Positions 25,830-34,927 of a DNA stretch of 64,000 nt are shown in pieces. Source of the stretch: Flavobacterium sp. (lineage in GTDB: Bacteria > Bacteroidota > Bacteroidia > Flavobacteriales > Flavobacteriaceae); contig NZ_JANXTI010000026.1 in assembly GCF_025352425.1 (NCBI RefSeq), forward strand, positions 1 through 64,000. Direction: 5' to 3'. A program made the position numbers and the translations under genes. The notes under the pieces were generated by a model. That model saw only the letters and a program-made list of their open reading frames with translations, did no database searches and was not told the origin of the DNA. Numbering within the stretch: position 1 is the first letter of the stretch; each line of letters opens with the position of its first letter.

Positions 25830-27185
25830 ATGAAAAATTCATTAATCGCTTTAAGTTCAATGCTTATGCTTGGAGGAACAGCTCATGCCCAAAAGGTCGC
25901 TTTTGAGGAATACAACCTGCCAAATGGTCTTCATGTAATTTTACACAATGACCCTTCTGCACCTGTTGTAATTACCTCTGTTATGTATCACGTAGGTTCA
26001 AAGGATGAAAGTCCGGAAAGAACAGGATTCGCACACTTCTTCGAACACTTATTGTTTGAAGGAACAGAAAACATCAAACGTGGTGAATGGATGAAAACGG
26101 TAACGTCAAACGGAGGAACAAACAATGCCAACACATCGGAAGACAGAACGTATTATTTCGAAGTTTTCCCTTCGAACAACACCGAGTTAGGTTTGTGGAT
26201 GGAATCAGAAAGACTGATGCATCCTGTTATCAACCAAATTGGTGTTGATACCCAAAACGAAGTAGTAAAAGAAGAAAAAAGACTTCGTGTTGACAATCAG
26301 CCTTACGGTCAGTTAATTGCCGAAGTAAAGAAAAACATGTTTAAGGTGCACCCTTACCGTTGGGCAACTATCGGTTCTATGGCACATTTAGATGCTTCAA
26401 AACTGGAAGAGTTTCAGGCTTTCAACAAAAAATTCTATTCACCAAACAATGCAGTTTTAGTAGTTGCAGGTCAAATCGACATCGCACAGACTAAAGCCTG
26501 GGTTGAAAAATATTTCGGACCAATTCCTAGAGGTGTCGAATTGCACAAACAAACATTCACAGAAGCGCCAATTACAGAAACAATCCACGCAACTTACGAG
26601 GATGCTAACATTCAAAAACCAATGGTTGTTGCTGCCTACAGAACTCCATCAATGAAAACACGTGATGCACGTATCCTTGATATGATTTCTACTTATTTAA
26701 GCAGCGGTAAAAGTTCTAAACTATACAAAAAGATTGTTGACGATAAGAAAATGGCGTTGCAGATTGGAGCTTTCAACTACAGCCAGGAAGATTATGGACA
26801 GTACATCCTTTACGGAATGCCACAAGGAGATTTTAAATCAACTGATTTAATCAGAGAAATTGATGAAGAAATTGTGAAAATGCAAAAGGATTTGATTTCG
26901 GAAAAAGATTTTCAAAAATTACAAAACATCAACGAAAGTAACTACGTAGACAGTAATTCAAGTATTGAAGGTGTTGCCGAAAACTTAGCTTCTTTCTACC
27001 TATTATACGGCGATGTGAATCTTATCAATACAGAAATCGAAATGTACCGTTCTATTACTCGTGAGGAAATTAGAGACGCAGCAAAAAAATATCTTAATCC
27101 GAATCAGCGTTTGATTTTAGATTACGTTCCTGCAAAAGACAAAGCTGAATCAAACGAAGGCGAACAAGCAAAGCAAAATAAATAA
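25830..27185 (+). CDS. M16 zinc peptidase, catalytic subunit
   Basis: 451 residues with a Sec signal ending GTAHAQ. The inverted zinc motif HFFEHLLFEGTE (HxxEH) is near residue 72, with the third ligand region NEVVKEEKR about 75 residues later. The second half is the non-catalytic repeat. Paired periplasmic M16 proteins degrade peptides in a clam-shell heterodimer. The inactive partner follows 9 bases downstream. Confidence 0.93.
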   Translation: MKNSLIALSSMLMLGGTAHAQKVAFEEYNLPNGLHVILHNDPSAPVVITSVMYHVGSKDESPERTGFAHFFEHLLFEGTENIKRGEWMKTVTSNGGTNNANTSEDRTYYFEVFPSNNTELGLWMESERLMHPVINQIGVDTQNEVVKEEKRLRVDNQPYGQLIAEVKKNMFKVHPYRWATIGSMAHLDASKLEEFQAFNKKFYSPNNAVLVVAGQIDIAQTKAWVEKYFGPIPRGVELHKQTFTEAPITETIHATYEDANIQKPMVVAAYRTPSMKTRDARILDMISTYLSSGKSSKLYKKIVDDKKMALQIGAFNYSQEDYGQYILYGMPQGDFKSTDLIREIDEEIVKMQKDLISEKDFQKLQNINESNYVDSNSSIEGVAENLASFYLLYGDVNLINTEIEMYRSITREEIRDAAKKYLNPNQRLILDYVPAKDKAESNEGEQAKQNK

Positions 27186-27194
27186 ATTACGAAA

Positions 27195-29249
27195 ATGAAA
27201 AAATCAATTATACTTTTATCAAGCTTGTTTTTAACTATTATTATGCAAGCACAAGACAGATCACAACCGAAACCAGGCCCATCGCCAAAAATAAATATCA
27301 ATAAACCGGAAACTTTTTCGTTGCCAAACGGATTAAAGGTTTTAGTAGTTGAAAACCACAAGCTTCCAAGGGTTTCCTTTAATTTAAGCATGGACAATGC
27401 TCCGTATGCTGAAGGAAATAAAAAAGGTGTTGACGATTTAAGCAGCAGCTTAATCGGAAACGGTTCAACAAAAACCCCAAAGGATGCTTTCAACGAAGAA
27501 GTGGATTTTCTTGGAGCTGATATTAATTTCTATTCTTCAGGGGCTGCTGCCAATGGATTGTCTAAATATTCGAAAAGAATTTTAGAGTTAATGGCTGAAG
27601 GAGCTTTAATGCCAAACTTCACTCAGGAAGAATTTGATAAAGAAAAAGACAAATTAATCGAAGGATTAAAAACACAGGAAAAAAATGTTTCTGTAGTTGC
27701 GGGAAGAGTTGAAAACGTTCTGGCTTATGGTAAAAATCATCCGTCAGGAGAATATTTATCGGAAGAAACTATTAACAATGTTACGTTGGCTGATGTAAAA
27801 AACAACTATGCTACTTACTTCGTTCCCGAACACGCTTATTTAGTAATCGTTGGTGATGTGAAAACAAAAGACGTGAAAAAAAATGTTAAAAAACTATTTG
27901 GTTCATGGACAAAAGCTACTGCGCCAAGATTAACATATTCTAATCCAACTAATGTTCAGTACGCACAAATCAACTTTATAGACATGCCAAATGCGGTTCA
28001 GTCTGAAATCTCATTAATCAACACGGTAAACCTAAAAATGTCTGACGCTGATTATTTCCCTGTAATTTTAGCGAACCAGGTTTTTGGTGGTGATTTCAAC
28101 AGTTATATGAATATGAATTTGAGAGAAAAACATGGCTGGACTTACGGTGCCCGTTCAAGCATTGGTTTCGACAAAAATATCTATAGCAAGTTCAAAGCTA
28201 ATGCTCAGGTTAGAAATGCCGTTACGGATAGTTCTGTAGTACAATCTTTAATGGAACTAAACAGAATCAGAACTGAAAAGGTTAGTGACGAAATGTTGAA
28301 CAGCGTTAAAGCTGGTTACATCGGACGTTTTGTAATGCAGGTTGAAAAGCCGGCAACAGTTGCCCGTTACGCTTTGAATATTGAGACAGAAGGTTTGCCT
28401 ACTGATTTTTACGAAAACTACATCAGAAATATCAATGCGGTTACACCGGATGATATTATGAGAGTAGCCAATAAATATTTCTTAGCTGATAATATGCGTA
28501 TTGTAGTTACCGGAAAAGGTTCAGAAGTTATTTCAAGCCTGGAAAAATTAAAGATTCCGATGTTCTATTTCGATAAATTCGGAAATCCAACCGAGAAACC
28601 AGCGATGAAAAAACCGGTTCCCGCAGGAGTTACAGTAAAATCAGTAATTGACGCGTATGTCGCTGCCATTGGTGGTGACAAAGCAGTGAAAGCTGTAAAA
28701 TCTATTGCATACGTGGGTTCAACAACAATTCCTCAGGCGCCAATGCCTTTGTCTTACAGTTCAAAAATGGATAGCAAAGGAAGAATGATGGTCGAACTTG
28801 CTATGGCCGGAATGGGTTCTATAATGAAGCAGGTTGTAAACGGAAATACCGCATACATGATGCAACAAGGGCAGAAAAAAGTTATGGAAGGTGATGAACT
28901 TGCTAAGATGAAAGAGAATGCTATTTTATTCAATGAAACCTTATTGGCAGCCAAAAAAGGCGTAATGATTTCAGGAATTGAACCAATGAACGGAGCGGAT
29001 TCGTATGCAGTTGTTGACGGCGATACCACTTATTATTTTGATGTAAAAACAGGTTTAAAAACTGCCGAAGCTTCTACTGAAGAGCAAGGCGGACAAAAAA
29101 TGACCAGAGTAACAAACTTCAACGATTACAGAGTGGTAAAAGGAGTTAAGGTTCCTTTTAATACTATCATGAATGTTGGTTTTGAATTGGACATTAAAAT
29201 GAGTGATGTAAAAATCAACGAAGGAGTTTCAGATGCTGATTTTCTTTAA
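27195..29249 (+). CDS. M16-like protein without zinc motif, partner subunit
   Basis: 684 residues with a signal peptide ending IIMQAQ. It has the same fold as its neighbour, but the HxxEH position reads KGVDDLSSSLIGNGS, so zinc cannot bind. The R/Y-containing half (NLREKHGWTYGARSS near 310) is intact and may complete the partner's site. After residue 480 there is an additional domain of about 200 residues (YVGSTTIPQAPMPLSYSSKM...) resembling outer-membrane lipoprotein-sorting folds, with unknown function. Cotranscribed with the active subunit. Confidence 0.9.
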   Translation: MKKSIILLSSLFLTIIMQAQDRSQPKPGPSPKININKPETFSLPNGLKVLVVENHKLPRVSFNLSMDNAPYAEGNKKGVDDLSSSLIGNGSTKTPKDAFNEEVDFLGADINFYSSGAAANGLSKYSKRILELMAEGALMPNFTQEEFDKEKDKLIEGLKTQEKNVSVVAGRVENVLAYGKNHPSGEYLSEETINNVTLADVKNNYATYFVPEHAYLVIVGDVKTKDVKKNVKKLFGSWTKATAPRLTYSNPTNVQYAQINFIDMPNAVQSEISLINTVNLKMSDADYFPVILANQVFGGDFNSYMNMNLREKHGWTYGARSSIGFDKNIYSKFKANAQVRNAVTDSSVVQSLMELNRIRTEKVSDEMLNSVKAGYIGRFVMQVEKPATVARYALNIETEGLPTDFYENYIRNINAVTPDDIMRVANKYFLADNMRIVVTGKGSEVISSLEKLKIPMFYFDKFGNPTEKPAMKKPVPAGVTVKSVIDAYVAAIGGDKAVKAVKSIAYVGSTTIPQAPMPLSYSSKMDSKGRMMVELAMAGMGSIMKQVVNGNTAYMMQQGQKKVMEGDELAKMKENAILFNETLLAAKKGVMISGIEPMNGADSYAVVDGDTTYYFDVKTGLKTAEASTEEQGGQKMTRVTNFNDYRVVKGVKVPFNTIMNVGFELDIKMSDVKINEGVSDADFL

Positions 29250-29268
29250 TTCATAAAATAATTTTATA

Positions 29269-29300
29269 TAAAGAGCCTCGAGTATATCGGGGCTTTTTTA
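29269..29300 (+). terminator. Terminator of the M16 pair
   Basis: GCCTCG / CGGGGC hairpin followed by TTTTTT. It overlaps the tail of the convergent EamA gene. Confidence 0.8.
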
Positions 29301-30164
29301 TTTTCTGTTCGCCAGATAAACACCAATCAAAATGATGAATGCACCTAAAAACTGCAATGGCGTGAGCATCTCGTTATCCAAAAGTCCCCATAAGCAGGCA
29401 ACAATCGGAATCAGATAAGTAACCGATGAAGCAAAGATTGGAGATGAAATTTGTATCAGTTTATAAAAAATCACATTGGCAACTCCCGTTCCAACTATTC
29501 CTAAAATCATAACATAAAGCATTGCCTGATGCGTTGCTGGTAAATACATTTTGGCACTGAAATCCGTAAAACATAAAATCACAATCGCAGGAACCAACAT
29601 CACTAAAAAATTTCCAGTAGTGATACTCAAAGGCTTCACATCGGAAAGGTATCTTTTTATCAGATTGACATTCGTAGCATAACAAACTGTCGCTATCAGC
29701 ACAAAAACGGAATACGAATAATCCTCTGAAACGCCCTGAGCTTTTCCGTTAAAAATCAAAACTGCAGTACCTATTAATCCTATTATGATTCCAAAGATCT
29801 GGCTTCTCTTAAAGTTCAGTCCAAAAGCAATCGCGCCTAAAATTAAAGTATTCAATGGCGTCAGCGAATTCAATATTGAACAAATAGAGCTACTGACTTT
29901 AGTTTCTGCAATGGCGAAAAGATAGGCCGGAATAAAAGTCCCAAACAAGGAAGTCAACGCTATATATTTCCACTGATGCTGTGCAATTGAAGCCAAACTC
30001 TTAAAACCAACTATCAATAGAAAAACAGCGCAAAAGATTATCCGCAAGGAACCCAATTGAAACGGATTCAATCCGTCCAATCCTTTTTTAATCAGTATAA
30101 AAGAACTTCCCCAAATCAGAGCCAGCGCTATCAGGATAATCCATTTTAATTGTAGTGATTTCAT
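29298..30164 (-). CDS. EamA/DMT superfamily transporter
   Basis: 288 residues with ten hydrophobic helices in two EamA halves. The first begins LIALALIWGSSFILIKKGL, and the second has SVFVLIATVCYATNVNLIKRY. Such exporters handle metabolites or drugs. The substrate cannot be told. The gene is convergent with the M16 operon. Confidence 0.9.
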   Translation of the reverse strand: MKSLQLKWIILIALALIWGSSFILIKKGLDGLNPFQLGSLRIIFCAVFLLIVGFKSLASIAQHQWKYIALTSLFGTFIPAYLFAIAETKVSSSICSILNSLTPLNTLILGAIAFGLNFKRSQIFGIIIGLIGTAVLIFNGKAQGVSEDYSYSVFVLIATVCYATNVNLIKRYLSDVKPLSITTGNFLVMLVPAIVILCFTDFSAKMYLPATHQAMLYVMILGIVGTGVANVIFYKLIQISSPIFASSVTYLIPIVACLWGLLDNEMLTPLQFLGAFIILIGVYLANRK

Positions 30165-30363
30165 ATGGAAATAGCTATTGATTTTTATTTGTCATATGTA
30201 ATTCGCTCTTGAATTTTTTCTGTAATTCATTACTTTTGGATGAGCTCTTTTCATACTGGTTTTTACAAGACTTCAAATTTTGTAATTATTTTAAGAATAA
30301 CAGCTTTTATTTTTTACTAATTTTGTTCAAGATTAAAAATAATCACCCTAATAAATCTTAATT

Positions 30364-30738
30364 ATGAATTTCACCAAATCGTTATTGACTTTTGGTATTG
30401 CTTCTACCCTATTATTTAGTTGTAAAGACACTGCTAACAAACCTGTTGCAGGAACAGCGGAAACTAACACTAAAAAAGAAATTGCTGTTGCAACAAAACC
30501 CGAGATAGCAAGTTTTAAGATTGAAGGTATGACTTGTGCAATAGGCTGCGCGAGAACAATTGAAGAAAAACTTTCAAAAATGAATGGCGTTCAAAAAGCC
30601 ACAGTTGATTTTGATAAAAAACAAGCAACGGTTGAATTTGATGCGGCGGTTTTAACTCCGGAAAAATTAACTAAAGCCGTTGAAACTACCGGTGATGGCG
30701 AAACGTATAAAGTTTCTGAAATGAAAACAAAAGGATAG
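30364..30738 (+). CDS. Heavy-metal-associated (HMA) domain lipoprotein
   Basis: 124 residues. The lipobox LLFSCKD places it at the membrane. The HMA domain (55-120) has the ferredoxin-like pattern, but its metal loop reads GMTCAIGCART, a CxxxC in place of the usual CxxC of copper chaperones. It probably binds copper or a related soft metal (inference). TAATTTTG at 30318-30325 is a likely -7 box. It is monocistronic. Confidence 0.88.
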   Translation: MNFTKSLLTFGIASTLLFSCKDTANKPVAGTAETNTKKEIAVATKPEIASFKIEGMTCAIGCARTIEEKLSKMNGVQKATVDFDKKQATVEFDAAVLTPEKLTKAVETTGDGETYKVSEMKTKG

Positions 30739-30787
30739 TTATAATCTATTCAACATAAGTAAAAAGGAACTCGATTGGGTTCCTTTT

Positions 30788-31345
30788 TTATTTCCACTTT
30801 ATTGTTTCAAGTAAACGCTGCATATCATTTTTGACATAATCTGCCGCCGGCATAATTGAATCAAACTTGGGCTTTGCATAAAAATAAATCGAACCTGTTA
30901 CAAAATGTTTGATGCTATCCGTAGCATAAAACTGCGCATTTGTTGCCGCATTTCCATCAACGCGATAGAACATTCCATATACTTTTTTCTCGCTGTTTAC
31001 ATAGGGTTGTTCCAAAATATCATCCGCTTTTATAACGTGTTCATACGTTAGTTTTTGCGCATCCTTCAACAACAAATTGATGTCATTGTTCACCGTTTTA
31101 TACGTCAGATAAATGGTAGCTTTCATTTTTGGATAATGAATTGAAAAGCCACAATTTTTATCTTCTTTGATAATGGCATTTTCATTGATTTCAAATTCAA
31201 AAGGACAATGATTGCTAAAAAAAGCATATTTGGCAACCGGATAATCCAATCGCAGCTGGCTTGCAGGTTTTGGCAACACTTCATCTTTGCAGCCGGAAAC
31301 CAAAATCAACAGCGTTACCGCAAGAAAACCAAATGTTCTTCTCAT
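30788..31345 (-). CDS. gldD: Gliding motility lipoprotein GldD
   Basis: 185 residues with the lipobox LVSGCKDE. GldD is one of the lipoproteins needed for gliding and type IX secretion function in F. johnsoniae. The recognisable segment is LDYPVAKYAFFSNHCPFEFE followed by the NCGFSIHYPKMKATIYLTY strand. It directly follows gldE with no spacer, the conserved mutY-ssb-gldE-gldD order. Confidence 0.93.
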   Translation of the reverse strand: MRRTFGFLAVTLLILVSGCKDEVLPKPASQLRLDYPVAKYAFFSNHCPFEFEINENAIIKEDKNCGFSIHYPKMKATIYLTYKTVNNDINLLLKDAQKLTYEHVIKADDILEQPYVNSEKKVYGMFYRVDGNAATNAQFYATDSIKHFVTGSIYFYAKPKFDSIMPAADYVKNDMQRLLETIKWK

Positions 31346-32641
31346 TTATTCAAGAGTTACTTTTAATTGTTTTATTCTTTTTTTGTCCACAACTTCAATC
31401 GTGAAGAGCAAATTTGAAAAATGGATTTTCTGTCCCTTTTTGGGAAAATTACCTAAAATCTCTAATATAAATCCGGCCATTGTTTCCGCTTCTCCTTTTT
31501 TATTTTCAAATAGTTCTTCGTCAACATCAACAATCCTGTAAAAATCCTTGAGGTTTATTTTCCCTTCAAAAAGGTAATTCTTATCGTCAATTTGGGAGAA
31601 ATTTAAATTCTCATCATCAAACTCATCCGAAATATCGCCCACAATCTCTTCAATTACATCTTCAAGCGAAACCAATCCCGAGGTTCCTCCATATTCATCA
31701 ACCACGATGGCTAAATGACTTTTTTTGCTTTGGAATTCTTTTAACAAATCGTCAAGCTTCTTGTTTTCGGGAACAAAAAACGGCTCGCGTACCAGTGTAT
31801 TCCAATCAAATTCCTTTTTATTAATATGTGGAATCAAATCTTTAACAAACAAAACGCCTTCAATATGATCGATGCTTTCCCTGTAAATCGGAATTCTTGA
31901 ATAGCCTTTGTCAACTATCTTTTGGTAAATTTCTGCAAAAGTTTCATCCATTTCGAGTGCAAAAATATCAATTCTTGGGCTCATGACTTGCTTTGTATCT
32001 GTATTTCCAAACGAGACGATGCCTTCCAATATCTTTTGTTCTTCGGTAGTGGTATCTTCTGTAGAAGTTAATCCTAATGCCTGAGATAACTGATCGACCG
32101 AAATATTTGATTTTTGTTTTGCCAGTTTTTCATGCAAATAAATACTCACCGAACGCATTGGCAAGCTAATTGGGGAAAGCAGTTTGTCTAAAACTACCAT
32201 TGGATTTGCAACAAATTTTGAGAATTTTATGTTGTTTCTACTGGCGTAAATTTTGGGCAAAACTTCGCCAAACAAAAGAATAAGAAATGTAACCAATAAA
32301 ACCTCAACAATAAATTTCAATAACGGAGAAGCAATGGCTTCAAAGAGAGAATTTCCAACAAAAGAAAAAATTATCACAACGCCGATATGGCTGAAATTGT
32401 TTGCTACCAATATCGTTGCCAATAATTTCTTTGGCCGTTGCAGGAGTTTCGAAATCAGGTTCGCTTTTGAAGAATCTTCTTCCGATAAGGTGTTTAAGTC
32501 TTGTTGCGTTAGAGAAAAAAGAGCAACTTCGGCAGCAGAAACCATGGCAGAACAAAACAAAAGAAATGCAATAGCTATAATTCCAAAAAGTAAGTTGGTA
32601 TCAATAGTGGCGAAAATAGTAGTACTGGGCTCAGCGTCCAA
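31346..32641 (-). CDS. gldE: Gliding motility protein GldE (CNNM/CBS membrane protein)
   Basis: 431 residues. Four hydrophobic helices form the DUF21/CNNM domain (about 10-170: FLLFCSAMVSAAEVALFSL), then a CBS pair (MSPRIDIFALEMDETF and YRESIDHIEGVLFVKDL) and a CorC/HlyC C-terminal domain (DEYGGTSGLVSLEDVIEEIV). Relatives are magnesium or cobalt efflux proteins, while GldE supports gliding in a manner linked to GldD. It abuts gldD. Confidence 0.93.
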   Translation of the reverse strand: MDAEPSTTIFATIDTNLLFGIIAIAFLLFCSAMVSAAEVALFSLTQQDLNTLSEEDSSKANLISKLLQRPKKLLATILVANNFSHIGVVIIFSFVGNSLFEAIASPLLKFIVEVLLVTFLILLFGEVLPKIYASRNNIKFSKFVANPMVVLDKLLSPISLPMRSVSIYLHEKLAKQKSNISVDQLSQALGLTSTEDTTTEEQKILEGIVSFGNTDTKQVMSPRIDIFALEMDETFAEIYQKIVDKGYSRIPIYRESIDHIEGVLFVKDLIPHINKKEFDWNTLVREPFFVPENKKLDDLLKEFQSKKSHLAIVVDEYGGTSGLVSLEDVIEEIVGDISDEFDDENLNFSQIDDKNYLFEGKINLKDFYRIVDVDEELFENKKGEAETMAGFILEILGNFPKKGQKIHFSNLLFTIEVVDKKRIKQLKVTLE

Positions 32642-32666
32642 TGAGGTAAAGATTAGTTAAACAATA

Positions 32667-33104
32667 TCAGAACGGCAAATCATTTTCGGGAGCAGCCGGA
32701 CTTGGTGCTTCAAAAGTAGTGCTTTTTGTTTCTAAATGTTGTGTTGTTTTTAGTCCGTCAACTTCTTTTTTGGTAGTCAAAAATGTGAATTCAGTAACTT
32801 GTATTTCGGTTGTGTATTTTGTAGTACCGTCTTCAGCCTGCCATTGGCGCGATTTTATTCTGCCTTCAACGTATATTTTATCACCTTTTGATAAATACTT
32901 TTCACAAATTTCGGCAGCTTTATTCCTCACTACTAAATTATGCCATTCGGTAGAAGTAATTTTTTCATTGGTTTGCTTGTTGATATACACTTCATTAGTA
33001 GCCAAAGGGAAACGTCCAATACAATTTCCACCTTCAAAATAATGCATCTTTACTTCGTCACCAAGATGACCAATTAACATTACTTTATTTAAGGTGCCAT
33101 TCAT
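32667..33104 (-). CDS. ssb: Single-stranded DNA-binding protein
   Basis: 145 residues. The OB fold starts MNGTLNKVMLIGHLGDEVKM and includes TEWHNLVVRNKAAEICEKYL and GDKIYVEGRIKSRQW. The disordered tail ends in NDLPF, the tip that docks repair and replication partners. It sits between mutY and gldE. Confidence 0.95.
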   Translation of the reverse strand: MNGTLNKVMLIGHLGDEVKMHYFEGGNCIGRFPLATNEVYINKQTNEKITSTEWHNLVVRNKAAEICEKYLSKGDKIYVEGRIKSRQWQAEDGTTKYTTEIQVTEFTFLTTKKEVDGLKTTQHLETKSTTFEAPSPAAPENDLPF

Positions 33105-33149
33105 TTTTTAAATAGTTAGCTTCCTTCAAATTTACTACTTTTTTAAAAA

Positions 33150-34190
33150 TCAGCGCCATTCTTTTTCAATAAAATTATAAATTACAATTGGAAATGGAAA
33201 TTTAGAGGCTGATTCACAATCAATTCCGTTGTCAAGTGTTCCTTCTACCTTAACTTTCCAGAATTTAATTGCCAAATGTTGGTGTGAAAGTTTGTGAACG
33301 ATGCTTTCATTATTATATAATTGAATTCCAAGAATCTTGTTTTGGAGAAAGTCTTGATTTTCAATTAATTCCAGGACAGCTATATCGGTTTCTGCTTTTT
33401 CGGTTTCTATCAATGGAAACTCGTATAGATTATGCCAGATGCCTTTTTGAGTTCTTTTACTAATAATTGTATCGTTATTCTCGTTCGAAAAAACCAAATA
33501 ATTAAAATAGCGTTTCGTTACTTTAGTTTTTTTAGATTTTAGCGGAAGCTGCGATACTTTTTTCTTTTGCAAAGCCAAACAGCTGTCATTAAAAACACAA
33601 ACACGACAGTCGGGATTTTTGGGAACGCATTGCAACGCGCCGAATTCCATTATGGCCTGGTTGAATATATTGGCTTTGCCTTTTGGCAATAAATCTGCTG
33701 CTAATTGTGTAAATTCTTTTTTGGCTGCAGCCGATGAAATGTCGGTTTCTACTTCAAAATAACGTGACAGGACGCGATAAACATTGCCATCAACTACCGG
33801 AACATTTTCATTATAGGCAAATGAAGCAATGGCTGCCGCTGTATATTCGCCAATTCCTTTTAAATGCAATAAGGCTGCATAAGTCTTCGGGAATTCTCCG
33901 TTGAACTCAAAGGCAATTTTTTTTGCTGTTTTATGCAGATTTCTGGCTCGGGAATAATAGCCCAAACCCTGCCACAATTTTAATACTTCTTCCTCATCGG
34001 CGCTAGCCAAATCAAAAACCGTGGGAAATGCTGTTGTAAAGCGCAAAAAATAGGGTAATCCTTGTGCAACCCGCGTTTGTTGAAGCATGATTTCTGAGAG
34101 CCAAATAGTATACGGATTCGTGTCATTGCGCCAGGGCAAATCACGTTTGTTTTGTAAATACCATTGTATAAGTGCGTTAGGAAAAATCAT
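33150..34190 (-). CDS. mutY: A/G-specific adenine glycosylase
   Basis: 346 residues from ATG 34190 (MIFPNALIQWYLQNKRDLPW). The longer upstream frame is AT-rich leader. MutY removes A opposite 8-oxoguanine. Evidence: WLSEIMLQQTRVAQ with the catalytic Glu, the helix-hairpin-helix LKGIGEYTAAAIASF, the Asp motif VVDGNVYRVLSR, and the 4Fe-4S loop C-x6-C-x2-C-x5-C near 195. A C-terminal Nudix-like domain recognises the oxidised base. Confidence 0.95.
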   Translation of the reverse strand: MIFPNALIQWYLQNKRDLPWRNDTNPYTIWLSEIMLQQTRVAQGLPYFLRFTTAFPTVFDLASADEEEVLKLWQGLGYYSRARNLHKTAKKIAFEFNGEFPKTYAALLHLKGIGEYTAAAIASFAYNENVPVVDGNVYRVLSRYFEVETDISSAAAKKEFTQLAADLLPKGKANIFNQAIMEFGALQCVPKNPDCRVCVFNDSCLALQKKKVSQLPLKSKKTKVTKRYFNYLVFSNENNDTIISKRTQKGIWHNLYEFPLIETEKAETDIAVLELIENQDFLQNKILGIQLYNNESIVHKLSHQHLAIKFWKVKVEGTLDNGIDCESASKFPFPIVIYNFIEKEWR

Positions 34191-34248
34191 GGCTAATTGT
34201 GGATTGCAAAAATAAATCTTTATGTGATTAAATTTTAATAGATTATGC

Positions 34249-34280
34249 TTGAAATATTGTTTTTTTAATTCATATATTTG
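34249..34280 (+). promoter_or_regulatory. Promoter of the HU gene
   Basis: TATATTTG at 34273-34280 matches TAnnTTTG. A TTG at 34249 is 21 bases upstream. Confidence 0.6.
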
Positions 34281-34323
34281 CAACCTCAAAAAAATTACAT
34301 AATTAATATAAAATACGAAGAAA

Positions 34324-34617
34324 ATGACGAAAGCAGATATCGTAGCAAAGATTTCAGAAAGAAAAGGACTTGAAAAAGGTGATGTTCAAGCAGTAGTTGA
34401 AGCGTTTATGGAAGAAGTGAAAAATTCTTTAGAAACTGGTGACAATGTTTATTTAAGAGGTTTTGGTAGCTTCATTATTAAAACCAGAGCTGAAAAAACT
34501 GGCAGAAACATTTCAAAAAATACGACAATCAAAATCCCAGCACACAATATTCCAGCATTCAAACCTGCAAAAGTATTTGTAGAGGCAATAAAAACCAATA
34601 CTGAAGTAGCGGTATAA
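34324..34617 (+). CDS. HU-family DNA-binding protein
   Basis: 97 residues. The DNA-bending arm and flanks are recognisable: MTKADIVAKISERKGLEKGD, NVYLRGFGSFIIKTRAEKTGRN, then IPAHNIPAFKPAKVF. HU dimers compact and bend DNA. It lies ahead of the small basic protein and rng. Confidence 0.95.
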   Translation: MTKADIVAKISERKGLEKGDVQAVVEAFMEEVKNSLETGDNVYLRGFGSFIIKTRAEKTGRNISKNTTIKIPAHNIPAFKPAKVFVEAIKTNTEVAV

Positions 34618-34649
34618 CTTATTTATTAATCACCAAAAATCATCCTAGT

Positions 34650-34742
34650 ATGCCAAGTGGTAAAAAAAGAAAGAGACATAAGGTAGCAACGCACAAACGT
34701 AAAAAACGTGCGAGAGCTAACCGACACAAAAAGAAAAAGTAG
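34650..34742 (+). CDS. Small Lys/Arg-rich protein (30 residues), probable ribosome or RNA ligand
   Basis: The reading frame MPSGKKRKRHKVATHKRKKR plus ten residues (ARANRHKKKK) has an ATG start and a TAG stop. About two thirds of the residues are Lys, Arg or His, so it must bind nucleic acid. I recall near-identical short frames before RNase G in other Bacteroidetes, which argues for a real gene. It does not match the Thx sequence pattern. A described Flavobacterium ribosomal protein may correspond, but I cannot confirm this. The stop overlaps a terminator stem. Confidence 0.75.
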   Translation: MPSGKKRKRHKVATHKRKKRARANRHKKKK

Positions 34743-34765
34743 TTCTAAACTACTTTTCTTTTTTT
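34736..34765 (+). terminator. Terminator overlapping the stop of the small basic gene
   Basis: AAGTAGTT / AACTACTT hairpin with CTTTTTTTT after it. The upstream arm includes the TAG stop codon. Confidence 0.85.
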
Positions 34766-34927
34766 TAACAAACGTTCATTGAAATTGAAATCGAGAGATT
34801 TCACCGGGTAAACAATACCTGTTAAAATGTTTAATCCATCCTAACATTTAGTTATGAGTTATGAGTTATTAGTTGTAAAACTTTTGACTTTTATTTTCGA
34901 CTAAAAGTCAGGATAAAAATTTACAAA

